This document shows positions 44,392 through 53,054 of a stretch of 64,000 bases of DNA, in pieces. Below the pieces are notes generated by a model, which was given only the letters and a program-made list of their open reading frames with translations, was not told the DNA's origin and ran no database searches. Positions within the stretch are counted from its first letter, which is position 1; every line of letters starts with the position of its first letter. This DNA comes from an uncultured Ruthenibacterium sp. (lineage in GTDB: Bacteria > Bacillota > Clostridia > Oscillospirales > Ruminococcaceae). Location of the stretch: the NCBI GenBank assembly GCA_944386555.1, contig CALXBN010000036.1:1-64000 (forward strand), in the 5' to 3' direction. The position numbers and the translations under genes were made by a program.

Positions 44392-45175
44392 CACCGCACC
44401 GCGCAGGCGGGGATATATTCCGCCGGCCGATGAAGAAGAGCGGGTGCTGGTGCGCCATGTGGCGGATTTGTGCCGGGCGGCCCAGTATGGCCGCGGCGCG
44501 CGTGCCACGGGCTTTCTCAATGACCGGCAGCAGGATCTGGCCCGGGCGGGCATGTCCGGCTATGCGGGCTGTGCCCGCTTTTGGGGAGGCTATCCGGAAG
44601 CAGAACGCTGCGTGCTGGCCCTGAACGGCGAAAAAGAACCGCAGGATGAGGACTTCGGTATCGTCTGCCTGCAGGTGACGCCGACGCCGTCGCCTGCAAA
44701 ACTGACCCATCGGGATTATCTGGGCGCTTTGCTGGCGCTGGGGATCAAGCGCGAAGGAATAGGCGATATTCTGGTGGATTCCGCCGGCGGCGCCCGGGTC
44801 TATGTCCGTGGTGCGGCGGTACAGCTGGTTCAAAACCAGCTTGCCGGCGTAGGGCGGGCATCGGTGCGGGTGGAACCCGTGCAGGAAGACGCAGGCCGTG
44901 CTGCGGCGCCGGCAGCGGAGGAACAGCGGACCACGGTGCCTTCGCTGCGGCTGGATGCTGTTTTGTCCGCCATGCTGCACATTGGGCGCACGGCGGCGGC
45001 AGCGCTGGTACGCGGCGGTGCCGTGAGCGTCAACCATGTGCAGACAGATCGCGCACATTACGAGATTTTCGAAGAGGATGTTATTACGGTGCGTGGCCGC
45101 GGCAAATACCGTGTGTGCCAGGCGGGAGCGCACAGCAAAAAGGGGCGGATTATTCTGTCCTACCGCCAATATTGA
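44360..45175 (+). CDS. ylmH: YlmH-like S4-domain RNA-binding protein
   Basis: A 271-residue protein. The first part (VRHVADLCRAAQYGRGARATGFLNDRQQDLA, then HRDYLGALLALGIKREGIGDI) is typical of YlmH, and an S4 domain (LRLDAVLSAMLHIGRTAAAALVRGGAVSVN) lies at about 190-250. YlmH binds RNA and has been linked to ribosome-associated rescue in Firmicutes. The ATG at 44360 overlaps sepF by 32 nt, with GGGGG about 10 nt upstream; the true start could vary slightly. Gene order sepF-ylmH-divIVA is conserved. Confidence 0.88.
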   Translation: MSSRATASSSDTAPRRRGYIPPADEEERVLVRHVADLCRAAQYGRGARATGFLNDRQQDLARAGMSGYAGCARFWGGYPEAERCVLALNGEKEPQDEDFGIVCLQVTPTPSPAKLTHRDYLGALLALGIKREGIGDILVDSAGGARVYVRGAAVQLVQNQLAGVGRASVRVEPVQEDAGRAAAPAAEEQRTTVPSLRLDAVLSAMLHIGRTAAAALVRGGAVSVNHVQTDRAHYEIFEEDVITVRGRGKYRVCQAGAHSKKGRIILSYRQY

Positions 45176-45189
45176 AAGGGGCTTTCTCT

Positions 45190-46038
45190 ATGAATGTGGA
45201 CGACATCCGGAATGTGGTATTTGACAAGGCCATGCGTGGTTACCGCATGGAAGAAGTGGATGCGTTCCTGGCCCAGGTGGCCTCGGAATTCGAAAAGCTG
45301 AACAAAGAAAAAGAGGATCTTGAGAAGAAGCTGTATATTCTGGCCGAAAAGGTGGATCAGTACCGCAACGATGAGGATACCCTGAAAACGGCCCTTCTGA
45401 ACGCCCAGCGCATGGGTGAGAGCGTGATCTACGAAGCACGGCAGAAGGCGGAAACCATTGTGTACGAGGCCAACACCAAGGCCAGCCAGGCTAAGGATGA
45501 GGCAACACAGCATGTGGCGGATATGGAGATGCAGCTCAACCGCCTGAAGGCGGAGGTAGCCAATTTCAAAGGCAGCGTGCTGACTCTGTATCGCCAGCAC
45601 ATCGAACTGCTCAGCCAGATCCCCGGGGAGGAGCGCGCCCCCAAGCGCGAGGCCGCAGCGGCCCCGGTGGTGGATGCCCAGGGCAAACAGCCGGCGCCGG
45701 AGCAGAAAAAAGCCCAGGCGCCCGCGCCCGCATCGGCGGAACGGCCGCAGGATGCTTCGGCCCGCGCCGAAAGCAAAAAACAGCGCCCGGCCCGCGGCAA
45801 GACGCAGCCGGAGAAGCAGGAAGACGATTATCACACCATTGCCTTCGATTTTGATGCTGATGAAGCCGGCGACGTTTATGCGGATGACGGCTATGACGGC
45901 GTGGAAGAAGGCTATGATGAAGATCTGGACCTGCCCCGTACGCCCTTTGACGACGAAGAGGACGAAGACGCCGAAGACGAGCTGCGCCCCGCCCGTCCTT
46001 CGGAGCTGGACACCTACCAGGACATCAGCTTGGATTGA
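45190..46038 (+). CDS. divIVA: DivIVA-like cell pole/septum protein
   Basis: A 282-residue protein. The N-terminal lipid-binding domain IRNVVFDKAMRGYRMEEVDAFL is followed by a coiled coil (about 30-145) and a long low-complexity tail rich in Pro/Ala then Asp/Glu (about 150-282). DivIVA marks curved membrane and organises pole and septum proteins. The acidic tail is longer than in Bacillus. AAAGGGG precedes the start. Confidence 0.92.
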   Translation: MNVDDIRNVVFDKAMRGYRMEEVDAFLAQVASEFEKLNKEKEDLEKKLYILAEKVDQYRNDEDTLKTALLNAQRMGESVIYEARQKAETIVYEANTKASQAKDEATQHVADMEMQLNRLKAEVANFKGSVLTLYRQHIELLSQIPGEERAPKREAAAAPVVDAQGKQPAPEQKKAQAPAPASAERPQDASARAESKKQRPARGKTQPEKQEDDYHTIAFDFDADEAGDVYADDGYDGVEEGYDEDLDLPRTPFDDEEDEDAEDELRPARPSELDTYQDISLD

Positions 46039-46073
46039 CCTGAAATAATTGCCGGCCCGGTGCCGGCCAGCAG

Positions 46074-46107
46074 ATAGCGGGGTTTGCGCGCAAACGCCGC
46101 TATTTTT
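46074..46107 (+). terminator. Terminator after divIVA
   Basis: Outer arms ATAGCGG and CCGCTAT enclose inner arms GTTTGCG and CGCAAAC, followed by TTTTT. Confidence 0.8.
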
Positions 46108-46137
46108 GCTTGTCAGGACAGGAAAGGATGAAACGGG

Positions 46138-46716
46138 ATGTTGCTGAATATATTGGTGATCGCGGCGCTGATCGCGCTGGATCAGGCAACCAAATATCTG
46201 GCCACGATGTACTTGGCACCGGTGGGGTCCATGCCTTTGTTTCCCGGTGTAATGGAGCTGCAGTATTATCTCAACGACGGGGCGGCATTCAGCATCCTGT
46301 CGGGTGTAGAAGGCGGTCAGATCATTCTTCTGACGGTCACCGGCGTGGTGCTGGCCGCCATGACGGTATATCTGTTTTGGAAAAAGCCCGCGGGTCTGGT
46401 GCGGGCGGCGTTGCTGCTGACGATCAGCGGCGGCCTGGGCAATTTTATCGACCGTGCGCTCAATGGCGTGGTGGTGGATTTTTTTGCGCCCACGTTCATT
46501 CATTTCGCGGTGTTCAATGTGGCGGATGTATTTGTGTGTACCGGTGTGGGGCTGTTGTTCCTGGCAGTGCTGCTGGAGGAACTGGCCGCCCGGAAGAAAC
46601 CGGAGGGCGGCCAGGCCCCCCAGCAGCCGGCTGCGGATATGGACGGACAAGAGAGCCGGCAGGAGGGCGCAGTACCGCGCGGCACAGAGGAAGGGCGGCC
46701 GGATGGAACGCCTTGA
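46138..46716 (+). CDS. lspA: Lipoprotein signal peptidase (signal peptidase II)
   Basis: A 192-residue aspartic membrane protease with four membrane segments that removes signal peptides from prolipoproteins. LIALDQATKYLA, YYLNDGAAFSIL, GGLGNFIDRALNGVVVDFF and FNVADVFVCTGV carry the conserved residues including both catalytic Asp. A polar Gln/Glu/Gly-rich tail (about 152-192) is longer than usual. It overlaps rluD by 14 nt. No promoter was recognised between the preceding terminator and the start. Confidence 0.94.
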   Translation: MLLNILVIAALIALDQATKYLATMYLAPVGSMPLFPGVMELQYYLNDGAAFSILSGVEGGQIILLTVTGVVLAAMTVYLFWKKPAGLVRAALLLTISGGLGNFIDRALNGVVVDFFAPTFIHFAVFNVADVFVCTGVGLLFLAVLLEELAARKKPEGGQAPQQPAADMDGQESRQEGAVPRGTEEGRPDGTP

Positions 46717-47620
46717 ATTTACCGTGCAGCCCGAAGAGGCGGGGCAGCGGCTGGACAAGCTGGCGGCAGCCCGCTTTCCGCAGATGACCCGCAGCCGCCT
46801 GCAGCAGCTGATGGCAGAGGGGCTGGTACAGTGTTCCGGTATACCGGCGGGCAAAAACACAAAGCCCCGGGCCGGTGATACGGTGTCCATCCGGGTGCCA
46901 CAGGCGCAGCCTGCAGAAATTGTGCCGCAGCCGATCCCGCTTGATATTATCTATGAGGATGACTGCCTGCTGATTGTGAACAAGCCCAAAGGGATGGTGG
47001 TACATCCGGCCCCGGGCAACCCGGACGGCACGCTGGTAAATGCGCTGATGGCGCACTGCGGCGGACAGCTCAGCGGCATCAATGGCCAGCTGCGCCCGGG
47101 CATCGTTCACCGCATCGACAAGGACACCAGCGGCTTGCTGGTCGTGGCCAAAGACAATGAGGCCCATCTGGCGCTCAGCGCCCAGTTTGCCGTTCACAGT
47201 ATTACACGGGTGTACCACACGGTGGTATATGGGGGCTTTTCCGGCCAGGACGGTGCTGTGGAGGGGCTTATCGGGCGCCATCCGGTGGACCGCAAGCGCA
47301 TGGCAGTGGTGCAGAAAAACGGCAAATATGCTTATACAGCCTATCATGTCGAACAGCGCTATCAGGGGTTTACTCATTTGTCGGTGCGCCTGCGCACGGG
47401 GCGCACCCACCAGATTCGGGTGCATTTGGCCAGTATCGGCCATCCGGTGGCCGGCGATGCCGTGTACGGCCCCAAGCAGGTGATTGCCCGGCTGCAGGGC
47501 CAGTGCCTGCATGCGAAAACATTGGGGTTCCTTCACCCGCGCACGGGCCGGTATGTGGAATTTGACAGCCCGCTGCCGGAGTATTTCACGGCATTTACAA
47601 AGCAGCTGCAGCAAATTTGA
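46703..47620 (+). CDS. rluD: RluA/RluD-family pseudouridine synthase
   Basis: A 305-residue enzyme with an N-terminal S4 domain (RLDKLAAARFPQMTRSRLQQLMAEGLV) and a catalytic domain with HRIDKDTSGLLVVAK (Asp is the catalytic base) and RTGRTHQIRVHLASIGHP. It forms pseudouridine in rRNA; RluD-like specificity is by overall resemblance and position after lspA, as in many Firmicutes. Confidence 0.9.
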   Translation: MERLEFTVQPEEAGQRLDKLAAARFPQMTRSRLQQLMAEGLVQCSGIPAGKNTKPRAGDTVSIRVPQAQPAEIVPQPIPLDIIYEDDCLLIVNKPKGMVVHPAPGNPDGTLVNALMAHCGGQLSGINGQLRPGIVHRIDKDTSGLLVVAKDNEAHLALSAQFAVHSITRVYHTVVYGGFSGQDGAVEGLIGRHPVDRKRMAVVQKNGKYAYTAYHVEQRYQGFTHLSVRLRTGRTHQIRVHLASIGHPVAGDAVYGPKQVIARLQGQCLHAKTLGFLHPRTGRYVEFDSPLPEYFTAFTKQLQQI

Positions 47621-47638
47621 AGGAAGGGGGCGTGTGCT

Positions 47639-48484
47639 GTGGCAATCCAGTCGCTGCAGGATATCCTGGTGGTGTCCGACATCGATAATACCCTTTTGTC
47701 CATGGCGCACGGCATGCCCAGTGTCAACCGCACCACCATCGAATTGTTCTGCCGCATGGGCGGCAACTTTACGCTGGCTACGGGGCGCACCAATGAGTCG
47801 GTGCGCCATCATTTGGGAGACTTGCCGCTTACGGCGCCTGCCATTACTTACGGCGGCGCGGTAATTTATGATTTTCAGCATGATTTGCGCATCAAAAACG
47901 CCGTTCTGCCCATGGGCGAGGCGATGCGTGCGGTGGAAGATGTAATGGCACGGTTTCCGGGCATCGGCGTAGAGGTGATGACAGCCGATGGGCATATCTA
48001 TGTGGTGCAGAGCAACGAATATACCCATCGGCATACAGAGTATGAGCGGTTGATTTATACCCTGCGCCCGCTGCAGGATATCCCGCCGCGCTGGAACAAG
48101 GTGCTGTTTGCCTGTGAGCCGCCGCTGATGCCGCAGCTGCGCCATTTTGTGGATGGCCAGCGGTATGAGGGCGTGTATTTCATCGCCACCAACGCCATGT
48201 ATTTTGAGGTGATGCCGGCTGGCGTCAGCAAGGCTTCGGCCCTGGCGGAATTATGCGGATATATGCATATCCCAATGGAAAACACAGTGGTGATCGGCGA
48301 CTATTTCAACGACATCGGTATGATGCAGGCCGCAGGGCGCGCGGTGGCGGTGGGAAATGCTCCTGCCGAGGTGCGCCTGGCAGCGGGTGAAGTGACGGCG
48401 GCCTGTGATGACGGCGGTGTGGCGCAGGTGCTGTACGGGCTTCTGCGGAGGCTGGGGCCGGCACCGGCCCGCAGTGCCCTGTGA
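47639..48484 (+). CDS. Cof-type HAD superfamily phosphatase
   Basis: A 281-residue HAD hydrolase with a type IIB cap. LVVSDIDNTLLS holds the nucleophile Asp, TLATGRTNESV the second motif, SKASALAELC the Lys, and VVIGDYFNDIGMMQAAG the metal-binding Asp. Such enzymes dephosphorylate sugar phosphates, flavin or nucleotide monophosphates; the substrate is unknown. GTG start with GGAAGGGGG upstream. It overlaps the ComEA-like gene by 4 bp (GTGA). Confidence 0.88.
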   Translation: MAIQSLQDILVVSDIDNTLLSMAHGMPSVNRTTIELFCRMGGNFTLATGRTNESVRHHLGDLPLTAPAITYGGAVIYDFQHDLRIKNAVLPMGEAMRAVEDVMARFPGIGVEVMTADGHIYVVQSNEYTHRHTEYERLIYTLRPLQDIPPRWNKVLFACEPPLMPQLRHFVDGQRYEGVYFIATNAMYFEVMPAGVSKASALAELCGYMHIPMENTVVIGDYFNDIGMMQAAGRAVAVGNAPAEVRLAAGEVTAACDDGGVAQVLYGLLRRLGPAPARSAL

Positions 48485-48798
48485 AGCGGTATCTGGCAGC
48501 GCTGGCCGGTGCGCTGTGCCTGCTGCCGGTGCTGCTGATGCTGGAATTCCCAGCCGGCAAATCGCCGGCGGCGGACAGCGCCGCTTTCCCGTATCAGGCG
48601 CAGGACAGGATCGATATCAACAGCGCAGGCGCCGCTGAGCTGGGCCTGCTGCCCGGGATCGGACCGAAACGGGCGGCAGCCATCGTCGCTTACCGCACTC
48701 AGAACGGCCCGTTTCAAACGGCGGAAGAACTGGACGAGGTAGAGGGCATCTCTCCGCGCATGGTGCAGGAGCTTGCCCCTTATGTGACGGTGGGCTGA
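48481..48798 (+). CDS. ComEA-like helix-hairpin-helix protein
   Basis: A 105-residue protein with an N-terminal signal anchor (about 4-22) and a C-terminal HhH domain: IDINSAGAAELGLLPGIGPKRAAAIVAYR and FQTAEELDEVEGISPRMVQEL. In ComEA this domain binds double-stranded DNA outside the membrane during uptake. The N-terminal oligomerisation domain of Bacillus ComEA is missing and no other competence genes are close, so uptake is not assured. Start GTG overlaps the preceding stop. Confidence 0.8.
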   Translation: MKRYLAALAGALCLLPVLLMLEFPAGKSPAADSAAFPYQAQDRIDINSAGAAELGLLPGIGPKRAAAIVAYRTQNGPFQTAEELDEVEGISPRMVQELAPYVTVG

Positions 48799-48839
48799 CG
48801 GCCGTGCCGCAGCCCTGAACCCGAAAGTGAGGTTTTCCC

Positions 48840-51128
48840 ATGGGAGTGAAAGAGCAGACATACGAGTACTTTATCAACCGCGAACTGAGCTGGCTGGATT
48901 TCAACCTGCGGGTGCTGGACCTGAGCAAGGACAGCGCCGTGCCTTTGGGTGAACAGCTGAAGTTCGCCGCCATTTATGGCAGCAACCTGGATGAGTTCTT
49001 TATGGTGCGGGTGGGTTCTTTGTATGATCAGTCTCTGCTGAAAGCCGGCTCCATCGACAATAAGAGCGGCTGGACACCTGCCCAGCAGCTGGATGCCATT
49101 ATGCCCAAGGTGCGCGCCATCCAGCAGCAATGCGACAAACGCGTGGCCAAACTGTACGAACGTGTGGCAGCCTGCGGGTACAGGAAGGTGAACTTCGATA
49201 AGCTGGGCAAAAAGCAGGAGCACTTTTGGAAACAGTATTTCCTGCAGGAAATCTATCCGATGCTCTCGCCGCAGATCATTGACCAGCGCCATCCCTTCCC
49301 GTTTCTGCGCAATATGGGTACATACATCGGTACCCTGCTTAAAGAAAAGAACGCCGCACAGATGTCCTTTGGCATCGTCCCCATCTCCAATCAGTTCCAG
49401 CGCGTGATCTATGTGCAGGATGAGCAGGGGGTCAGCTTTGCCCTGGTAGAGGAAATGATGCTGCATTTTGCAGGGCTGATCTTCGGCAAGCGCGCGGTTC
49501 AGGCGCGCTGCGTGTTCCGGGTGACGCGCAATGCGGATATCAGTGTGGATGAGGGCATGTTTGATCAGGATGTGGATTACCGCACCATCATGAGCGAGCT
49601 GCTGAAAAAGCGCCGCAAGCTGGCGGCGGTGCGTCTGCAGGTATCCGCCAAGGCGGATCACACCATCGTCAGCTTCCTGTGCGGCAAGCTGATGCTCTCG
49701 CCCAAACAGGTGTTTGAGCAAACTGCTCCGCTGGATCTGTCGGTGGCGTCCAAGCTCTCTGCCCGTTTGGCGCAGGACCAGCGCCCCGACCTGTTTTATC
49801 CGCCCCGCAGGCCCATGCTGCCTCCGCCGGGGTTCAACCTGGCCAAGGCGGTGGAATCTCAGGATGTGCTGCTCAGCTATCCGTACCAGAGCATTCGCCC
49901 TTTCATTCAGATGCTGCGGGATGCCGCCCAGGATCCGGACGTGGTCTCCATCAAGATGACGCTGTACCGGGTGGCCCACGAATCGAAAATCATTGAGGCG
50001 CTTATCTCTGCCGCAGAAAACGGCAAAGAGGTGATGGTGATCGTGGAGCTGCGGGCCCGTTTTGACGAGCAGAACAACATTGATTATTCCAAACAGCTGG
50101 AGGAGGCCGGCTGTACCGTCATCTACGGCTTTGAGGAGTATAAAGTCCATTCCAAGCTGACGCTGATCACCAAAAAGCAGGGCAATCAGCTGAAATATAT
50201 TGCTCAGATCGGAACGGGCAACTACAACGAAAAAACCAGCGAACAGTACACGGATCTGTCCTTCATCACCACCGACGCGTCCATCGGCAGTGAGCTGGCC
50301 GGCGTGTTCCACAACTTGGCCATGGAGCGCCTGACTGAGCAGAGTGAAAACCTGCTGGTGGCGCCGCTGCGGTTTAAAACGTTAATGATGGCGGAAATGG
50401 ACCGGGAGATTGAAGCGAAAAAGATGGGCCTGGACGCCTCTATTGTGCTCAAGTGCAATTCCATCAGTGACCGTGAGATCATCGAGAAGATCAGCGAGGC
50501 ATCCTGTGCGGGAGTGCCGGTGCAGATGATTGTGCGCGGCATCTGCTGTATTCGTGCCGGTGTGCCCGGCTATACGGAGAATGTTACGGTACGCAGCCTG
50601 GTGGGGCGTTATCTGGAGCATGAGCGTGTGTATGCCTTCGGCCAGGGCGATGACGAGCGCATTTACATTGCCTCCGGTGATTTCCTCACCCGCAACACCG
50701 AGCGTCGGGTAGAAGTGGGCGTGCGCATCCGGGATCGCCGCCTGACCCGGGAGCTGCGGCGAATGCTGGAGCTGCAGCTGCAGGACAATGTGAATGCCAG
50801 CGAGATGCAGCCGGATGGGAGATACCGGAAAGTAAAGCGTGCCGAAGGCGTGCCGGCGGTGGACGGCCAGCTGGGAATGTATGCTTTGCTGGAGAATGCG
50901 TGGCCCGCAGTGGAGCCGTGCACGGTGCCCGTTGCCGCGGCGCAGGCAGAGCCGGCCCGGACGGCGGCGCCCCGGCCCGGGCGGCGGCAGGCCCGTGCAG
51001 GGCAGGCGCGCCCTGCGGCACATCCTGCTGTGCACCGGCGTCCGGCCGGGCAGACGGGGCATCATGGGCAGCGCCGCCGGCGCAGCCCGCTGGTCAGCGT
51101 GCTGTCACGCATTCTGCACCGCCGATGA
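48840..51128 (+). CDS. ppk1: Polyphosphate kinase 1
   Basis: A 762-residue enzyme that polymerises phosphate from ATP. The N-terminal YFINRELSWLDFNLRVL and FMVRVGSLYDQ, the phospho-His region EEYKVHSKLTLITKK and the IGTGNYNEKTSEQYTDLSF stretch are complete, as is SGDFLTRNTERRVEVGVRI. The last ~70 residues form a basic Ala/Pro/Arg tail absent from most Ppk1 proteins. The start follows GTGAGG. Confidence 0.95.
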   Translation: MGVKEQTYEYFINRELSWLDFNLRVLDLSKDSAVPLGEQLKFAAIYGSNLDEFFMVRVGSLYDQSLLKAGSIDNKSGWTPAQQLDAIMPKVRAIQQQCDKRVAKLYERVAACGYRKVNFDKLGKKQEHFWKQYFLQEIYPMLSPQIIDQRHPFPFLRNMGTYIGTLLKEKNAAQMSFGIVPISNQFQRVIYVQDEQGVSFALVEEMMLHFAGLIFGKRAVQARCVFRVTRNADISVDEGMFDQDVDYRTIMSELLKKRRKLAAVRLQVSAKADHTIVSFLCGKLMLSPKQVFEQTAPLDLSVASKLSARLAQDQRPDLFYPPRRPMLPPPGFNLAKAVESQDVLLSYPYQSIRPFIQMLRDAAQDPDVVSIKMTLYRVAHESKIIEALISAAENGKEVMVIVELRARFDEQNNIDYSKQLEEAGCTVIYGFEEYKVHSKLTLITKKQGNQLKYIAQIGTGNYNEKTSEQYTDLSFITTDASIGSELAGVFHNLAMERLTEQSENLLVAPLRFKTLMMAEMDREIEAKKMGLDASIVLKCNSISDREIIEKISEASCAGVPVQMIVRGICCIRAGVPGYTENVTVRSLVGRYLEHERVYAFGQGDDERIYIASGDFLTRNTERRVEVGVRIRDRRLTRELRRMLELQLQDNVNASEMQPDGRYRKVKRAEGVPAVDGQLGMYALLENAWPAVEPCTVPVAAAQAEPARTAAPRPGRRQARAGQARPAAHPAVHRRPAGQTGHHGQRRRRSPLVSVLSRILHRR

Positions 51129-51157
51129 AAAGCGGCCACTTGTGAATCATCCTTGGA

Positions 51158-51190
51158 AGACGAGGCAGGCGGATTGTGCCTGCCTCGTCT
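51158..51190 (+). terminator. Strong hairpin after ppk1
   Basis: Thirteen-base arms AGACGAGGCAGGC and GCCTGCCTCGTCT. The tail GCGTT has no T run, so classical termination is uncertain. Confidence 0.5.
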
Positions 51191-51267
51191 GCGTTAAAGG
51201 AATGCCTGTTCTTTTTCGCCGGGCACTGTGCATAGTATCAGTGTATAAAGCAGGGAGGAGAATGCGC

Positions 51268-52155
51268 ATGTGGGAAAAGCAAACCGGCACAGCTGAAGCA
51301 AAACGGGCGGACAGGCCGGCCGATACGGTGCACAGCGGCTGCAGGAAGGAACCGCAGGAGGACCGGCTTCTGCTCGTCCAGATCCTTCTGTGCATAGCCA
51401 TCGCTTTGGCCGTGTGGCTGTGCCGTGCAATGGGGGGCACGCTGTACAGCCAGCTGTGCAGCCGGTGCACTCAATGGCTCAGCCAAGGGGTGCAGTTTAC
51501 CACAGAGACGCCCATCGCCCGCTTTGGAGCTGAAACGGTGGAGGTTCTGCGGGACGGTGTGCAGGCAGTGCTGGCAGGGCTGGAACAGACGAAAGAAACG
51601 GCTCGAAGCGCGGCGCAGCCGGCAGCCGATTCATGGCAGACAGCGGCGCAGCAGCCCGGTGCAGTGGCGCTGGCAGCCGGCGGCTTTTGGCATTGGGAAG
51701 GGCAGGAGGCGCCCGAGGGAGCCAGCCTGGAACAGATCACACTGCAGCCGCCGCTGGCGGCGCCGGTGAACGGTGTGGTCACATCCGGCTACGGGTACCG
51801 GAAAAACCCGGTCAACGGTATCGGTGATTTCCATGCGGGTGTGGATATTGCCTGTGCAGAAGGGACACCGGTGGGTGCATGCAGGGAGGGGCAGGTAGCT
51901 TTTACGGGCAGCAATGACGTTCGGGGAAATTATCTGGTAATTCGCCATGGCGGCGGCGTGCAGACACTGTACCAGCATTTGGCGTGCATCGTGGTGCGCC
52001 CGGGCCAGCGCATTGACGCGGGGCAGGAAGTGGGGATGGCGGGCTCTACCGGCCTGTCTACGGGGCCTCATGTGCATTTGGAACTGGAAGTGGGCGGCAT
52101 TTTGTATGATCCGCTGCCCAGTTTGCCCGCGGAGATGCAGGCGCAGACTGCATGA
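51268..52155 (+). CDS. SpoIVFA-like M23 (LytM) domain membrane protein
   Basis: A 295-residue protein with a cytoplasmic N terminus, one membrane segment (about 34-53), a spacer and an extracytoplasmic M23 domain (about 165-285). Zinc ligands are all present: HAGVD (His189, Asp193), LYQHLA (His237) and GPHVH (His268, His270). The start at 51268 lies 7 nt from GGGAGGAG. The next gene, overlapping by 4 bp (ATGA), is a small M50 protease. This pair and topology match SpoIVFA-SpoIVFB, which control SigK activation in the mother cell of sporulating bacteria. A general wall hydrolase is the alternative. Confidence 0.75.
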   Translation: MWEKQTGTAEAKRADRPADTVHSGCRKEPQEDRLLLVQILLCIAIALAVWLCRAMGGTLYSQLCSRCTQWLSQGVQFTTETPIARFGAETVEVLRDGVQAVLAGLEQTKETARSAAQPAADSWQTAAQQPGAVALAAGGFWHWEGQEAPEGASLEQITLQPPLAAPVNGVVTSGYGYRKNPVNGIGDFHAGVDIACAEGTPVGACREGQVAFTGSNDVRGNYLVIRHGGGVQTLYQHLACIVVRPGQRIDAGQEVGMAGSTGLSTGPHVHLELEVGGILYDPLPSLPAEMQAQTA

Positions 52156-52724
52156 GGAAAGAGAATTCGGTGCTTCCGGTGCTGGCCTGTGCAGCTTTGG
52201 CTGCTGGACTTTTGTGGGATCCCATGGGCCTGCTGCGTATGGCATTGCTGTGCAGCGCCGTGCATGAAGCGGGTCATATGTTTGTCTGGCGGCTGTGTGC
52301 CGGGCGCTGGCCTCGGCCGCAGCCTGGGCTGGGCGGCTTTTCTTTGCATGGCGCGCCGCTGTCCGCCGGACAGGAGCTGGCCGTGCTGTGCGCCGGGCCC
52401 GGGGCCAATTTCCTGCTGGCTGCCGCTTTGTGCCTGATGGCCCTGCACCGGGCGCGGTACGGCGTCTACTTCCTGGCAGCGGTCAGCCTGTGCACTGGTC
52501 TGTACAATTTACTGCCCTTTGGCGTGCTGGACGGCGCGCGCATTCTGGAAAACCTGCTGCCGGCCCGCTTCGCCGGGCCTCTGTACCGGGTGCAGCGGGC
52601 GCTGCTGTGGGCCTTCTGCCTGGCGGCCCCGGCGCTGGCCTTCGCGCTGCCCCTGCCCGCCGCTGCCCGGGTGGCGGCCATCCTCGCGCCGGGCTACCTG
52701 CTGGCCCAGGGACGCGCCCGATAA
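52152..52724 (+). CDS. SpoIVFB-like M50 intramembrane metalloprotease
   Basis: A 190-residue polytopic protein. The zinc site HEAGH (His38, Glu39, His42) and NLLPFGVLDGARILE (Asp127) form a complete M50 active site across membrane segments. It lacks the C-terminal CBS domain of Bacillus SpoIVFB. Translation is coupled to the M23 gene through ATGA. In Bacillus the M50 partner of SpoIVFA cleaves pro-SigK; whether this one does is inference. Confidence 0.78.
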   Translation: MRKENSVLPVLACAALAAGLLWDPMGLLRMALLCSAVHEAGHMFVWRLCAGRWPRPQPGLGGFSLHGAPLSAGQELAVLCAGPGANFLLAAALCLMALHRARYGVYFLAAVSLCTGLYNLLPFGVLDGARILENLLPARFAGPLYRVQRALLWAFCLAAPALAFALPLPAAARVAAILAPGYLLAQGRAR

Positions 52725-52769
52725 CAAGCGCCCGGCCCCTTCCGTGAGCGGAAAGGGCCGGGCGCTTGT
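52725..52769. terminator. Long hairpin between convergent genes
   Basis: Arms CAAGCGCCCGGCCC-CTTCCG and CGGAAAGGGCCGGGCGCTTG directly follow the M50 stop. It lies between a plus operon and minus-strand remnants and could end transcription from both sides, though T runs are short. Confidence 0.6.
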
Positions 52770-52775
52770 TGGCTG

Positions 52776-52958
52776 TTACAAAGAGGGCTGGCCGTAAAAG
52801 ATGGACAAAATCTCCCGGAGAGCGGGATAGGCGAGGCGGCGGATCGCCTCGACGGCAGATGCTGCGGCATAGCGCACGACGACGGGCGTATACGCGGCCT
52901 GCCCGCCCTCCAAGTGCAGGAGACCGCCCCGCGCCACGGTTTGCGGCACGGGCACAAT
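52776..52958 (-). pseudogene. Unidentified 60-residue coding remnant
   Basis: On the minus strand, directly after the TAG that ends the ROK remnant and in the same frame, 60 codons stay open to a TAA at 52776-52778. The peptide (IVPVPQTVARGGLLHLEGGQ, then YTPVVVRYAAASAVEAIRR, ending SIFYGQPSL) looks like normal protein rather than random translation. It has no start codon with a ribosome site. Family unknown; probably a leftover of a deleted gene. Confidence 0.4.
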
Positions 52959-53054
52959 CTACGCATCCGCCGCCCTGGCGGCTTCCACCAGGCACGCTGC
53001 GCCGTTCAGGCCGGCGTCGTTGCCCAGCTTGGCGCGCAGCACCGGCGGCGCCGC
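52959..53054 (-). pseudogene. Remnant of a second ROK kinase 3' end
   Basis: The minus-strand codons right after the stop of the zinc-ribbon gene read PPVLRAKLGNDAGL, NGAACLVE and end AADA with a TAG at 52959-52961. This matches the last residues of the intact ROK domain (PPVLRAKLGNDAGL, IGAACLVE) ending at 53827. At DNA level 52982-53048 matches 53856-53922 at 60 of 67 positions by eye, with no gaps. Only the 3' end remains, with no start, so it is a truncated duplicate. Confidence 0.8.
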
